Shown one piece after another: positions 33,827 to 42,455 of a DNA stretch of 64,000 bases; position 1 is the stretch's first letter, and every line of letters begins with the position of its first letter. The stretch lies in NCBI GenBank assembly GCA_023436585.1, contig JAEZIN010000019.1:1-64000 (forward strand), given 5' to 3'. Position numbers and translations under genes: made by a program. The notes under the pieces are model-generated. The model made no database searches and was not told where the DNA came from. It saw nothing but the letters and a program-made list of their open reading frames with translations. Source of the DNA: Bacillota bacterium. GTDB lineage: Bacteria > Bacillota > Clostridia > Christensenellales > Aristaeellaceae.

Positions 33827-34570
33827 CTATTCCCAGCGGAAGAATTTCAAGGAGATACCGGTGCCAAGAACGGCGATGACGCCAAGCAGGATGAATGAAA
33901 AAAGCATAGAGGACAGGTCCTGGTGAAGGGAGGCGGCCTTTAACAGCTTGATGCCCTGGGTCAGCGGAAGGAAGTCCGCCACGGTTTGCAAAGCCTTCGG
34001 CATGATTTCATAGGGGATCGTCGCGCCGGAGAGGAACAGCATGGGAAAGTAGAAGGCGCTGGCCAGGATGCCGCCCATCTGGGCGCTTTTTGCCAAGCCG
34101 GCGATGGCCATGCCGATTGCGTGGATGGAGAGCAAAACCAGCAGGTACACCGCCAGGAATGTTCCAAATGAACCTTGCAGTTGAAAGCCAAAGAACAGCG
34201 CGCAAACCGCGTATACCAGCACCGACGAGAGGATGGATAATGTGAGGCTGAACAGCACATGGGCCGATAGAAGCATCAGCGGGCTGGCTGGGGTCACCTT
34301 GTAGCGCTTCAATATTTTGCGCCATCGGTAGTCCGACAGGGCGATGGGCAGGCCCATCAGCCCTGCGGCGCAGATGCCAATACTGGCCACTGCAGCAAAG
34401 CTCATATCCACCTTGCGGATGGCGGCATTGCCTTCCAGGGCCGCTCCGCCGTACAACACCCCCAGCAAAAGCATCAGGCCGACGGGCATCAAAACGCCAA
34501 ACAATACCGAAGAGAATTCCCGTATGGAGAGCTTGGCTTCCGTTTTATACATGAGCCATAAGGTTTTCAT
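33827..34570 (-). CDS. ABC-2 type exporter permease
   Basis: 247 residues with about six hydrophobic segments (SVLFGVLMPVGLMLLLGVLY, then MSFAAVASIGICAAGLMGLP and so on) and the family signature near FLSGATIPYEIMPK. Its ATG overlaps the stop of the ATPase gene as ATGA. Together they form a two-gene exporter of unknown substrate, likely a peptide, lipid or drug. A membrane XRE regulator is encoded divergently and may control it. Confidence 0.88.
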   Translation of the reverse strand: MKTLWLMYKTEAKLSIREFSSVLFGVLMPVGLMLLLGVLYGGAALEGNAAIRKVDMSFAAVASIGICAAGLMGLPIALSDYRWRKILKRYKVTPASPLMLLSAHVLFSLTLSILSSVLVYAVCALFFGFQLQGSFGTFLAVYLLVLLSIHAIGMAIAGLAKSAQMGGILASAFYFPMLFLSGATIPYEIMPKALQTVADFLPLTQGIKLLKAASLHQDLSSMLFSFILLGVIAVLGTGISLKFFRWE

Positions 34571-35286
34571 GCTTCTTCCTCCTGTGCAAAATGCAAGAAT
34601 GCGTCATCCATGCTGCTTGTTCCGCTCTTGGACATGACTTCCCGAACAGTACCTTCAACCAAAATTTTGCCCTGCTTTAAAATAGCGACCCGGTCGCACA
34701 GGCGCTCCACCTCGTCCATGTAGTGGGATGTCAACAGCACGGTGGTTCCGCTTGCTCTCAAGTCCAGTATGGCCTGCCACACGCTGCGCCTGGCCATGGG
34801 ATCCAAGCCCGTGGTCAGCTCATCGAGAAAGACTACTTCCGGCTTGTGCATTACAGCCAGCAGGATATCCAGCTTCTGCCGCTCACCGCCGGATAAGCTA
34901 TCCACCGGTGAGGGACGCTTATCCGCAAGGCCGAACTCCTTCAAAAGCCTGTTTACATCCGGTTCGCTTTTGTACAGGGAGGCGGTGATATCGCAGATTT
35001 CGCCCACCCGAATCTTGTTGGGATAGGCCGTGTTTTGAAACTGCACGCCGACTCTTTCAAAAAGCGCCTGGCGGTTTTGACAGGGGCTTTGCCCCAGCAG
35101 CAGCACGCTGCCCTGATCGATGGTTTTCGTGCCCAGTATGCATTCCAGGGTGGTGGATTTGCCAGCCCCGTTGTGCCCCAGCAGGCCGAATATCGTGCCC
35201 TTCTCTACGTCAAAGGATATGCCGTCCACGGCTCTTTTTTCGCCGTAAGCCTTATGCAAGTTGTGTACCGAGATGACTGTTTCCAC
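34567..35286 (-). CDS. ABC exporter ATPase
   Basis: 239 residues with Walker A (GLLGHNGAGKST), the Q-loop (VQFQNTAYP), the signature (LSGGERQK), and Walker B with D-loop (VVFLDELTTGLDPMARR). The residue after the Walker B Asp-Glu is Leu in place of the usual Pro; the catalytic Glu is kept. A GTG start has AGGAGG seven bases upstream. It powers the permease encoded directly downstream. Confidence 0.93.
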   Translation of the reverse strand: METVISVHNLHKAYGEKRAVDGISFDVEKGTIFGLLGHNGAGKSTTLECILGTKTIDQGSVLLLGQSPCQNRQALFERVGVQFQNTAYPNKIRVGEICDITASLYKSEPDVNRLLKEFGLADKRPSPVDSLSGGERQKLDILLAVMHKPEVVFLDELTTGLDPMARRSVWQAILDLRASGTTVLLTSHYMDEVERLCDRVAILKQGKILVEGTVREVMSKSGTSSMDDAFLHFAQEEEA

Positions 35287-35379
35287 AGGGAACCCTCCTA
35301 TTTGGTGATGGATGAAGGATATCCCATTGGATGGAAATTTTCTTGACCTTGGTTGCTAAAAGTACCACTTTAGCCTGGA

Positions 35380-35391
35380 AAAATGCATTTT
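35380..35391. promoter_or_regulatory. Palindrome in the divergent exporter/XRE intergenic region
   Basis: A perfect 12-bp palindrome AAAATGCATTTT lies between the two divergent genes, a possible operator for the XRE regulator. Confidence 0.4.
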
Positions 35392-35425
35392 CCACAAAAC
35401 GGAGACACAATCTCCACCCTGTGGG

Positions 35426-35454
35426 TTGCTTTTTTTCTCGCCGGACCGTAGAAT
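35426..35454 (+). promoter_or_regulatory. Promoter of the XRE membrane regulator
   Basis: TTGCTT (35426-35431) and TAGAAT (35449-35454), 17 bases apart, are 25 bases before the ATG, which also has GGAGGGGG upstream. Confidence 0.55.
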
Positions 35455-35478
35455 CAAGGCATACAGGAGGGGGAAATT

Positions 35479-36672
35479 ATGGAAAAGAAATCGATCGGAA
35501 CTTTTCTTGCCGCGCTGAGAAAGGCAAGCGGCTATACGCAGGAAGAGGTAGCGCAGCGGCTGTTTGTTTCCAACAAGACGGTGAGCAAGTGGGAACGGGA
35601 TGAGAGCAGCCCCGACCTTGCCACGATACCGGTGCTGGCGGAGCTGTTCGGTGTCACATGCGATGAAATTTTACGGGGCGAGCGTATACCCCAGGGAACA
35701 CCAGATGAAGGCAAGGGCCATGCCAAGGCGGAAAGGCAGGCCAGGTATATCGTAAACCGCACGGTCAGCCAATTTGTAAGCATATCCTGCGTGGCTGCTG
35801 CGCTGACTGTTTTGGGGCTTGTTTGCCACTTTACAATCACATACACCTATTTCAAGTCCAAGGTAGCCTTTGCTGTGACTATGCTGTTTCTTTTGGCCAG
35901 TGTGGTGGTGGAAATTATTTAATTTAACCGGGGAAATTCGGCGCTGAAGGAGAGCTCACTGCTTGATGAGAACGCGCACCTCTCCGCTGCGCCATTCAGG
36001 CTGTTTCGCAGAATCGCATTTGCTGTGTTTATGGGCAATGTATGGGTCTGCATTTTGATCTGGCCCATCATCAATTTAACATCGATTTACTTTGAAGTGT
36101 ATCTTGAGAAATTGCCGGCGTTATTGGTGATATGCTTCCTGGCCACAGGGGCAGCCGTGTATTTTGCCCGGAAATGGCTGGGCGTGATTATGGATAAGCA
36201 GGTATGGATACCGCGTTTGAGGTTTACCACTGATTTATTGAAGCGCACTGCCCGGGCCCAAGGCATTTTCCTTTGCCTATTGCTGCCTTACCTTATCATT
36301 ACTTCCGCGGTCATAGATCAGTTGAACGGTTCTATGCCTGGTGGCAGCATCGTGCCATTGGCAATTTTCACGGCTGGTATCCTGTGCATCATCATCTTGC
36401 TGGTCCGTGTCTTGCGGTTGAGCAAAAAGTCATGGGGAAGCGTATTGATCCTGCTGTTAACGGCACGGAATATACTGTTTGGAATATTGCTTGTTGTGGC
36501 ATTTCAGCTCTACTATCTCAATCTCACATCCATATCGGAGCTTTTGTTCCGCGGGATCCCAGAGGTATTCTTCAAAATGGCATTGATCACCATTGTGTAT
36601 CTGGCCTTCAAGATCAGTGTTGTAAAAAAGTACAATGGTAATCAGGAGTTGAGGGCTGTCTCGCAGGATTAA
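35479..36672 (+). pseudogene. XRE membrane regulator interrupted by an in-frame TAA
   Basis: Read through the single TAA at 35920-35922, the frame codes about 397 residues. These are an N-terminal XRE helix-turn-helix (GYTQEEVAQRLFVSNKTVSKWE), a charged linker, then about nine hydrophobic segments starting ISCVAAALTVLGLVCHFTIT. The parts before (35479-35922, 147 residues) and after the stop (continuing FNRGNSALKESSLLDENAHL) are in the same frame without any other lesion. The intact family is a cytoplasmic sensor-repressor anchored in the membrane. The first fragment still has a full DNA-binding domain and two membrane helices, so it may keep function. Confidence 0.75.
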
Positions 36673-36678
36673 GCGATA

Positions 36679-36764
36679 GGGATAATAAGGGGATGTAATC
36701 TTCGGGGGGATAAGCTATGAGAGGGACGCTTTTTCAAAAGCGTCCCCCTCTGCGTATTATCCCT
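36679..36764. terminator. Convergent-gene stem-loop region
   Basis: GAGGGACGCTTTT pairs with AAAAGCGTCCCCCTC (36721-36750), and an outer GGGATAATA/TATTATCCC pair encloses it. It separates the XRE gene from the converging peptidoglycan-binding gene; T-runs are weak. Confidence 0.55.
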
Positions 36765-36810
36765 TGACCTGTGTCATGAACCGGCTTCCCCTTCATCCAT
36801 GGGATGCGCC

Positions 36811-38592
36811 TTACAGCAATAATTTGTTGATGGTATCCGCATCGGCGATGCCTGTGGGGGCTAGTCCGTTGCTGCTTTGATAGGTGGATACGGCAGTCTT
36901 TGTAGCCTCATCGTAGATACCATTTTCCGTGATATTTAGCTTTTCCTGCAGCCATTTCACAGCATCGGTAGAGCTGTATGCAGTGGAAAGAATGGTGTTC
37001 AGGTCAGTTGTAAAAGTGGTCAACTGATCATCCGTAATTGCCTGTACAGGTGCCGGTGTAGGCGTGGGGGTCGGTGTGGGGGTAGGGGTAGGGGTAGGCG
37101 TCGGGGTGGGGGTTGGCGTTGGGGTTGCTGACTGTGTGGGAGCAGGCGTGGCAGTAGGCGGCGTGTAAGCGAACAACTTCTCCAGCAGCGCCTTATCTGC
37201 GGTTTTGCCGTCTTTCTCTTCGCCAATCGCCTTCATAAACGCCTGCACCGCCTTAACCGTGTCAGCGTCATAACTGCTGTTGGCCGCCTTGGCAAGGAAA
37301 CCAAATTTTTGGAGACGGGCTTGCATTTCCTTCACCCGGAAACCTGTGTCGCCCGCCTTCAATGTGATGTATTCATCACATTTGGGAGCATCCTTCTTAA
37401 ACAGTGCTTTGAGCGTGCGGGTGCCTGCCACGCCGTCGACCGTAAGGCTGGCTTTCTTCTGGAACAGCTTCACAGCCTCTATGGTACGGGTGCCATAATC
37501 ACCGTCCACCGGTTCGGCCAGATAGTTAAGTTCACGCAAGCGCGTTTGCAGCTTTTCCACACGCACGCCTTCGGAACCTTTCTGCAGCTGCACATACGTT
37601 ACGTATTCCGGCGCACTGGAAGCAAACAGCCTCTTTTGCAGGCTGGCTGTGGCAATACCATCCTGTTCCGTGCCGATGGCGTCCTGGAAATAGCGTACGG
37701 CCCGCTTCGTATTCGCGCCAAAGACGCCGTCGACAGAGCCGCAGTCATACCCCAGCTCTTCCAGGCGCTCCTGCAACTCCCTGACGGATTCGCCCTTGGA
37801 GCCCAAGGAGAGCTTCTTGTATTCATTCGAAGCCGGTGCTTCTGTGGGAGCCGGCTTCATGGTAGGGGTTGCCGTAGGGGAGGCGGTTGGTTCGGCGGTC
37901 GGTACAGGCTGAAGCATTTCATTGATACGCTGAATCTGGCAATCCGTCACATCAAGGCCTTCGAAATCGGCAGCCATTTCCGCCTGTACATTTTTCACGC
38001 TGTAGGGAAAGGCTGGTTCGGAGGCAGTGCCTTGATAGTCGGCGACTTGTATCGTCAGGCCGCCCAGGCGGTTCGGGCTGGCCGACAGGTAAGAGTCATA
38101 CAACCCGATGCCCACAAGCAAAGTACCGTCGGCATTTGAAGCGTAACGCTCCACCATGATAAAGGTCTGCGGCATCCATTGCGTGTTCAGGCGGTATGAG
38201 TTCGAATCAGCCTCCAGGCTGATGGATGTAACGCCCGCCGGTATTTCCGGCAGGGCCGTTAAACCGTTGAAAGAAGCCGCCGCGTATTCCTGTATCACCG
38301 ATGCGGGGAGGATGAGCTGATTGCCGGCGTATACTGCCTGGTCATTGTCAATGCCCCAGTCCGCACCCAGAAAATACAGCTGCGTCCAGAAAAAATCCGG
38401 ATCATTCACATCATAGGCGGTTTCGCCTTCGATGCCCATGACGCGCGCAAAGCTGTCAAAAACAGGGATCATCCGATGCAATTTCGCTTCGATGGTTTCT
38501 CCCACAGGGACCTGTTGGGTGGATTGCTCCGCATACGCCGTTGCGCAGATCATCAGTACAGCTGCCATCACGATGGAAAGCAGTTTTTTCAT
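36811..38592 (-). CDS. Secreted protein with multiple peptidoglycan-binding repeats
   Basis: 593 residues from the ATG at 38592. The signal peptide MKKLLSIVMAAVLMICATAYA ends in an AYA cleavage site. Residues 25-235 form an unassigned domain, followed by a Pro/Thr linker. Then come three peptidoglycan-binding (PG_binding_1) repeats of about 65 residues, each with a LQ-RL--LGY and DG-FG--T--AV--FQ pattern, a Thr-Pro dipeptide stretch (about 37050-37127), and a fourth C-terminal repeat (WLQEKLNITENGIYDEAT). No catalytic domain is recognised; it probably attaches to the cell wall. Repeat 3 is the most diverged. Confidence 0.85.
   Translation of the reverse strand: MKKLLSIVMAAVLMICATAYAEQSTQQVPVGETIEAKLHRMIPVFDSFARVMGIEGETAYDVNDPDFFWTQLYFLGADWGIDNDQAVYAGNQLILPASVIQEYAAASFNGLTALPEIPAGVTSISLEADSNSYRLNTQWMPQTFIMVERYASNADGTLLVGIGLYDSYLSASPNRLGGLTIQVADYQGTASEPAFPYSVKNVQAEMAADFEGLDVTDCQIQRINEMLQPVPTAEPTASPTATPTMKPAPTEAPASNEYKKLSLGSKGESVRELQERLEELGYDCGSVDGVFGANTKRAVRYFQDAIGTEQDGIATASLQKRLFASSAPEYVTYVQLQKGSEGVRVEKLQTRLRELNYLAEPVDGDYGTRTIEAVKLFQKKASLTVDGVAGTRTLKALFKKDAPKCDEYITLKAGDTGFRVKEMQARLQKFGFLAKAANSSYDADTVKAVQAFMKAIGEEKDGKTADKALLEKLFAYTPPTATPAPTQSATPTPTPTPTPTPTPTPTPTPTPTPAPVQAITDDQLTTFTTDLNTILSTAYSSTDAVKWLQEKLNITENGIYDEATKTAVSTYQSSNGLAPTGIADADTINKLLL
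37050..37127 (-). repeat. Thr-Pro dipeptide coding repeat
   Basis: A tandem six-base repeat of the type GGTGTN/GGGGTN codes about a dozen Thr-Pro units, a flexible wall-spanning linker. It is prone to slippage length change in steps of two residues. Confidence 0.8.
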
Positions 38593-38826
38593 ATGACTCA
38601 CTCCCATTCTAATCTTCCTATTGCCGCGCAATGGCGGCGGCACAATGATTAGACGCAGGAGTTTTGCATTTTGGTCCTTCTTCCCATATGTTTTACACTT
38701 GTAGCAGAAAGGGAAGTAATCCTGCAATTCCGCCGGCGCGGCACGGCAGAATCAAGAAACATCGTCCATGCAAAACATAAACCAGCGTGATGCGTACAAG
38801 AGCTTATGACAATTCTCCCGCATCGC

Positions 38827-38855
38827 TTGCCTCCTTCCCCAAAACACGCTATACT
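38827..38855 (+). promoter_or_regulatory. Promoter of the NagD-like gene
   Basis: TTGCCT (38827-38832) and TATACT (38850-38855) are 17 bases apart. The 290-base divergent region holds nothing else recognised. Confidence 0.6.
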
Positions 38856-38882
38856 ACCTAGGACAGGAGAGTGCATAGGAAG

Positions 38883-39665
38883 ATGGCAAACCTCGAACAG
38901 CTCCGGGCGAAAAAAGGCTTCATCTGCGACATGGACGGCGTACTGTACCACGGCAACAAGCTGCTCCCGGGCGTCCATGCGTTTGTGGACTTTCTGCAGC
39001 GGGAGAACAAGAAATACCTGTTTCTCACCAACAGCTCGGAACGCGCGCCCAGGGAGCTGGCGCAAAAGCTTTCCCGGCTTGGGCTGACCGTGTCGGAGGA
39101 TCATTTTTACACCAGCGCCTTGTCCACCGCCGCCTTTTTGAAAGCCCAGTGCCCCGGCGGCAGTGCCTATGTGATTGGCGAACCGGGCCTGGTCGGCGCG
39201 CTGTATGATGCCGGCTTCACCATGAACGATGTGAACCCCGATTATGTGGTGCTTGGCGAAACAAGGACCTATAGTTTTGATAAAATCGAGAAGGCCGTTG
39301 CCCTGGTCTTAAAAGGCGCAAAGCTTATCGGTACCAACTCCGACCTCACCGGGCCTGTGGAAAACGGCATCATTCCGGCCACCAGGGCCCTGATGGCGCC
39401 CATCGCCATGGCCACCGGCCGCACCGCCTATTATCTAGGCAAGCCCAACCCGCTGATGATGAAGCACGGCCTGCAGATACTCGGCGTCACCCCGGAGGAG
39501 TCCGCCATCATCGGCGATAGGATGGATACCGACATCATCTCCGGCATTGAAAGCGGTATCGATACCGTGCTGGTATTAAGCGGCGTCACCGACATCGAAG
39601 AAATGAAATCCTTCCCCTACCAGCCAGCCTATGTGCTGTCCGGCGTGGGCGACATCGTTCCTTGA
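38883..39665 (+). CDS. HAD-superfamily phosphatase, NagD-like
   Basis: 260 residues from the ATG at 38883; a GTG at 38871 is in frame but lies directly on the AGGAG. Motif I is DMDGVLYHG, motif II is FLTNSS, and motif III/IV comprises GKPNPLMMKHG and IIGDRMDTDI, with a C2 cap between. These cytoplasmic enzymes dephosphorylate small metabolites such as nucleotides or sugar phosphates, and the substrate here cannot be read from sequence. It stands alone between a promoter and a terminator. Confidence 0.9.
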   Translation: MANLEQLRAKKGFICDMDGVLYHGNKLLPGVHAFVDFLQRENKKYLFLTNSSERAPRELAQKLSRLGLTVSEDHFYTSALSTAAFLKAQCPGGSAYVIGEPGLVGALYDAGFTMNDVNPDYVVLGETRTYSFDKIEKAVALVLKGAKLIGTNSDLTGPVENGIIPATRALMAPIAMATGRTAYYLGKPNPLMMKHGLQILGVTPEESAIIGDRMDTDIISGIESGIDTVLVLSGVTDIEEMKSFPYQPAYVLSGVGDIVP

Positions 39666-39668
39666 CCA

Positions 39669-39718
39669 CCAGGTGACTCCGTCCCCTGGACCCCTGCTCA
39701 AGGGATACATCCCTTGAG
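39669..39718 (-). repeat. Dispersed double-hairpin repeat, copy 1
   Basis: Two adjacent palindromes (CTCAAGGGATACATCCCTTG and CCAGGTGACTCCGTCCCCTGG) match, in reverse orientation, the unit at 52391-52443. Confidence 0.6.
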
Positions 39719-39751
39719 AATCCCCATTTAGGAATGCATACACCTTCACAC

Positions 39752-39779
39752 AAAAAAGCCACCCTAAGGGTGGTTTTTG
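39752..39779. terminator. Bidirectional terminator
   Basis: CCACCC/GGGTGG with a three-base loop, flanked by A5-6 and T5. It serves the NagD-like gene and possibly the divIVA operon. Confidence 0.85.
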
Positions 39780-39901
39780 CATGACGGGGCGAAATCATCC
39801 CCGCATCTTATAAAGATGGCGTCCATAAAAAAGCTTCCCGAAATATCCAGGCCGCCGTCTTTTGTACGCACCAGGCCTGTAAGGCCCGGCAGAATAACGC
39901 A

Positions 39902-40423
39902 TCAATCCGAGAACAGTTCCGATTCTCCCTTGAGGATGTGCATCTGGTCATCCACCAGGCGCTGGAAGCGTTCCTTGTAATCCTTGGCCGCCTTGCGCAG
40001 GATATCCACTTCCTGGGCCAGGGATTCCCGCTCGGATGCGATGTCCGCCACAGCAGCTTCCGCTTTCCTTTGAGCCTCCGCCACGATGGCCTCTGCCCTG
40101 GAATGTGCCTCCGCCACCGTCTCATCACTCACCCGCTGGGCATTGACAAGCAGCTTGCGCAGCGTCTCCTCCTGCTCCTTGGCAATGGCAGGCACCTGGG
40201 GACGCGTGGTAGGCGGCGCAACAGGCGCGGGCTCCTGCCTTACAGGGCGGGCTGCCTGGGCACGCGTCTGATTCAGCTGCTCCTGCAGGGAAGCCACCTC
40301 ATCCTGCAGCGCGATAAGCTCGTCGCAGATCTCATCCAAGAATTCGTCCACCTCTACGGGGTCATAGCCGCGTACTTTGGTTTTGAACTCTTTTTCTTCA
40401 ATCATTGCAATGGTGATAGGCAT
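39902..40423 (-). CDS. divIVA: DivIVA-domain cell division protein
   Basis: 173 residues from the ATG at 40423 (AAAGGAG upstream). The DivIVA membrane-targeting motif (FKTKVRGYDPVEVDEFLDEI) is at residues 12-32, followed by a first coiled coil, a Pro/Arg-rich hinge, and a second long coiled coil to the end. It binds negatively curved membrane at septa and poles and recruits division or wall-growth factors. It is the last gene of the ylm division cluster, the usual place for divIVA in Firmicutes. Confidence 0.92.
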   Translation of the reverse strand: MPITIAMIEEKEFKTKVRGYDPVEVDEFLDEICDELIALQDEVASLQEQLNQTRAQAARPVRQEPAPVAPPTTRPQVPAIAKEQEETLRKLLVNAQRVSDETVAEAHSRAEAIVAEAQRKAEAAVADIASERESLAQEVDILRKAAKDYKERFQRLVDDQMHILKGESELFSD

Positions 40424-40458
40424 GTGCGCGGTCTCCTTTCTAGCTGGGAAAATGGCCA

Positions 40459-41214
40459 TTATGATCGATGGATGCCATGGCTTTCAAATTGTATGGGAAT
40501 CCGGCCCTTGCGGGTGGGCGCTCCGACCGCCTTTACGTGAAGCCTTCCAAACCCGCGGACGGACAGGAGGTCTCCTTCGTGAAGCTGTGCGTCGGTGCGC
40601 AATTCCGGCCGGTGATTCACCTGCACCTGCCCCGAAAGAATCTTATTGGATGCCTCGGACCGGCTCAAGTTCAGACCCGCTGCCAGTATAGCGTCCAATC
40701 GCAGGGAGGCCACCGTTTCCCGAAACAGCTTCCCTTCCGAAGGCGCAACAAGCGGTATGCTTTCCAGTACCCTGGCTTGAACGGGCGTCCTGCCGGCTTG
40801 TGTGAGGTTCCTGGCGATGAACTCCGCCATGTCCTCCGCCGCCATCAGGTAAGCGCCATCCTCCATAAGGCAGATATCCCCCACCAGGCTCCGCTCGATG
40901 CCCAAGCCCAGCACGCTGCCTAACAGCGCCCGGTGCTCCGCCTGATGATACCGCCCATCCCAGGTAATATGCACGCACTTTACCGGAAATACCGGTTCTT
41001 CCCCTTCGGGATGAAAACAGGCCATTACCCGTTCCGCAGACGTATACCCGCCGGACAGCGTGCACACCACGCGGTGTTCCCTGGCAGCCCGCCTAGCCAG
41101 CTCAGCTTCCGGCGGCGTCAAAAAACGGGTACAGACAGGTGATTGAAGCTTGACGCTCCGTAGGCACAATTCCTGAAGCCTTGCGGCAGCACCGGCATCC
41201 GGCTCATGGACCAT
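40459..41214 (-). CDS. ylmH: YlmH family S4-domain RNA-binding protein
   Basis: 251 residues. The N-terminal and middle parts match YlmH, and the C-terminal S4 domain reads LRLDAILAAGLNLSRSEASNKILSG. YlmH-like proteins bind the large ribosomal subunit and are reported to rescue stalled ribosomes; the gene is linked to division genes. The ATG is three bases after the YggT stop, with only a weak ribosome binding site, so translation is probably coupled. Confidence 0.9.
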   Translation of the reverse strand: MVHEPDAGAAARLQELCLRSVKLQSPVCTRFLTPPEAELARRAAREHRVVCTLSGGYTSAERVMACFHPEGEEPVFPVKCVHITWDGRYHQAEHRALLGSVLGLGIERSLVGDICLMEDGAYLMAAEDMAEFIARNLTQAGRTPVQARVLESIPLVAPSEGKLFRETVASLRLDAILAAGLNLSRSEASNKILSGQVQVNHRPELRTDAQLHEGDLLSVRGFGRLHVKAVGAPTRKGRIPIQFESHGIHRS

Positions 41215-41216
41215 GG

Positions 41217-41492
41217 TCAGCGGAATATGCGGGCCAGTATATCCAGAAGCTGACGCACCAGGGAAATGGCAAGCCCGGCCGCAAGGGGCGACCAGTCCAG
41301 GCGCTGCCAGTTGGCGGGAAGCATATTGGCCAATATCCGGCGCACCGGGACCAAAACCGGTTCCACAATCCTGTTCAAAAATCTCGTAAAGGGCGACTGG
41401 GCCGGCTTGATAAACCCAATGACAAAATAAGCAATCAGCGCGATCTGATAAAGGAATGCGGCCAGCGACAGCAGTTCAAACAGCCATCTCAA
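41217..41492 (-). CDS. YggT family membrane protein
   Basis: 91 residues from a TTG at 41492, chosen because GAGGGGG is eight bases upstream. Two membrane segments (LAAFLYQIALIAYFVIGFI and ISLVRQLLDILARIF) flank the family motif NRIVEPVLVPVRRIL. In Firmicutes this is YlmG, a small protein of the sepF cluster with a supporting role in division or membrane organisation that is not well defined. Confidence 0.9.
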   Translation of the reverse strand: MRWLFELLSLAAFLYQIALIAYFVIGFIKPAQSPFTRFLNRIVEPVLVPVRRILANMLPANWQRLDWSPLAAGLAISLVRQLLDILARIFR

Positions 41493-41521
41493 GCGCAATA
41501 CCCCCTCTCGTGTATAGTCGT

Positions 41522-42442
41522 TCAGCGGCCATAACCCGCGGCACGCCTTGCTTCCGGCGCGTAATAGCCCGCGGTCCTGTACTCGCCATCGTTTTCATAG
41601 GGATTTTGATACCCCTGGGATTCCTCCTGGGGAGCATATCCCCCCTGGGGCGGATAGGCCGCGTAACCGCCGTCCTGCGCTTCGTATCCCTCCTGCTGGG
41701 CACTGCGGGACGAGGCGTAGCTGTGGGCGCGGCTGGGCTTCTGGCCGGCCTGCCTGGCCGCGCCGTTTAAGCGCCTGGTGGCCTCGTCCTGCTGCACACG
41801 GACCGACGCCGGCGAAATCAGGTACACGCCGCGGGTGGAGATGCGGCTGATGTTGCAGTTCAAAGTATATGCGGCGCCGCTGAGCATATCCACACAGCGC
41901 TGCTTTTCCGTATCGCTGGCGATATTGTCCATATTCAGCGCAACCGTGCAATTGTTCTTCAAATGCTCAATGATGGCACGGCACTCATCCCTGTCCCGAA
42001 GCTGCAAAATTTGCAGCTCATGGGCGTATGTATTACCCGCCGCGTCGCTCATGACGCCGGGAAAGGGGACCACCTTTTCCATGGCCGGAGCTGCCGGCCG
42101 CGCAGCCTTCTGCTGCGGCTGGCCCTGGCGGGCAAAGCTCCCCGCGTAGGGCGACTGGTAACCGTCCTGGGGCGGATAAGCTTCCTGCTGATAGCTTTGA
42201 TACTGCGGCGGCTGCTGGGGATTGGGCTGCTGCTGATAGGGCTGCTGCCGCTGGTATGCGCCGTCATAGGGATTGGCGTACGCATTCTCCTGGCCATAGG
42301 CTGCCTGGGACTGATCGTAGTAACCATCCTGAGGGCCGTAGCCCTGCTGGTCGTAATATCCCTGATCCTCCCCGTGCAAAAACCTGTGGGTCATTTGAGT
42401 AACGTTATCCCGCACACGGTCAATCATGTCGCGCAATGCCAT
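41522..42442 (-). CDS. sepF: SepF cell division protein with long low-complexity tails
   Basis: 306 residues, about twice the usual 150. The SepF core (residues 140-235) is intact: HELQILQLRDRDECRAIIEH, VALNMDNI, CVDMLSGAAYTL and GVYLISP. The N-terminal 25 residues could be the membrane helix. Between them is a stretch of about 90 residues rich in Gln, Tyr, Gly and Pro, and a similar tail follows the core. SepF links FtsZ filaments to the membrane. The ATG has GGAGGG upstream, and the gene keeps the usual ylmE-sepF-ylmG order. Confidence 0.9.
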   Translation of the reverse strand: MALRDMIDRVRDNVTQMTHRFLHGEDQGYYDQQGYGPQDGYYDQSQAAYGQENAYANPYDGAYQRQQPYQQQPNPQQPPQYQSYQQEAYPPQDGYQSPYAGSFARQGQPQQKAARPAAPAMEKVVPFPGVMSDAAGNTYAHELQILQLRDRDECRAIIEHLKNNCTVALNMDNIASDTEKQRCVDMLSGAAYTLNCNISRISTRGVYLISPASVRVQQDEATRRLNGAARQAGQKPSRAHSYASSRSAQQEGYEAQDGGYAAYPPQGGYAPQEESQGYQNPYENDGEYRTAGYYAPEARRAAGYGR

Positions 42443-42455
42443 GGGAACCCTCCTA

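Noticed and set aside
37050..37127. Short tandem repeats that could suggest a CRISPR array
   Set aside because: The six-base units have no spacers and code a Thr-Pro linker in frame within the peptidoglycan-binding protein.
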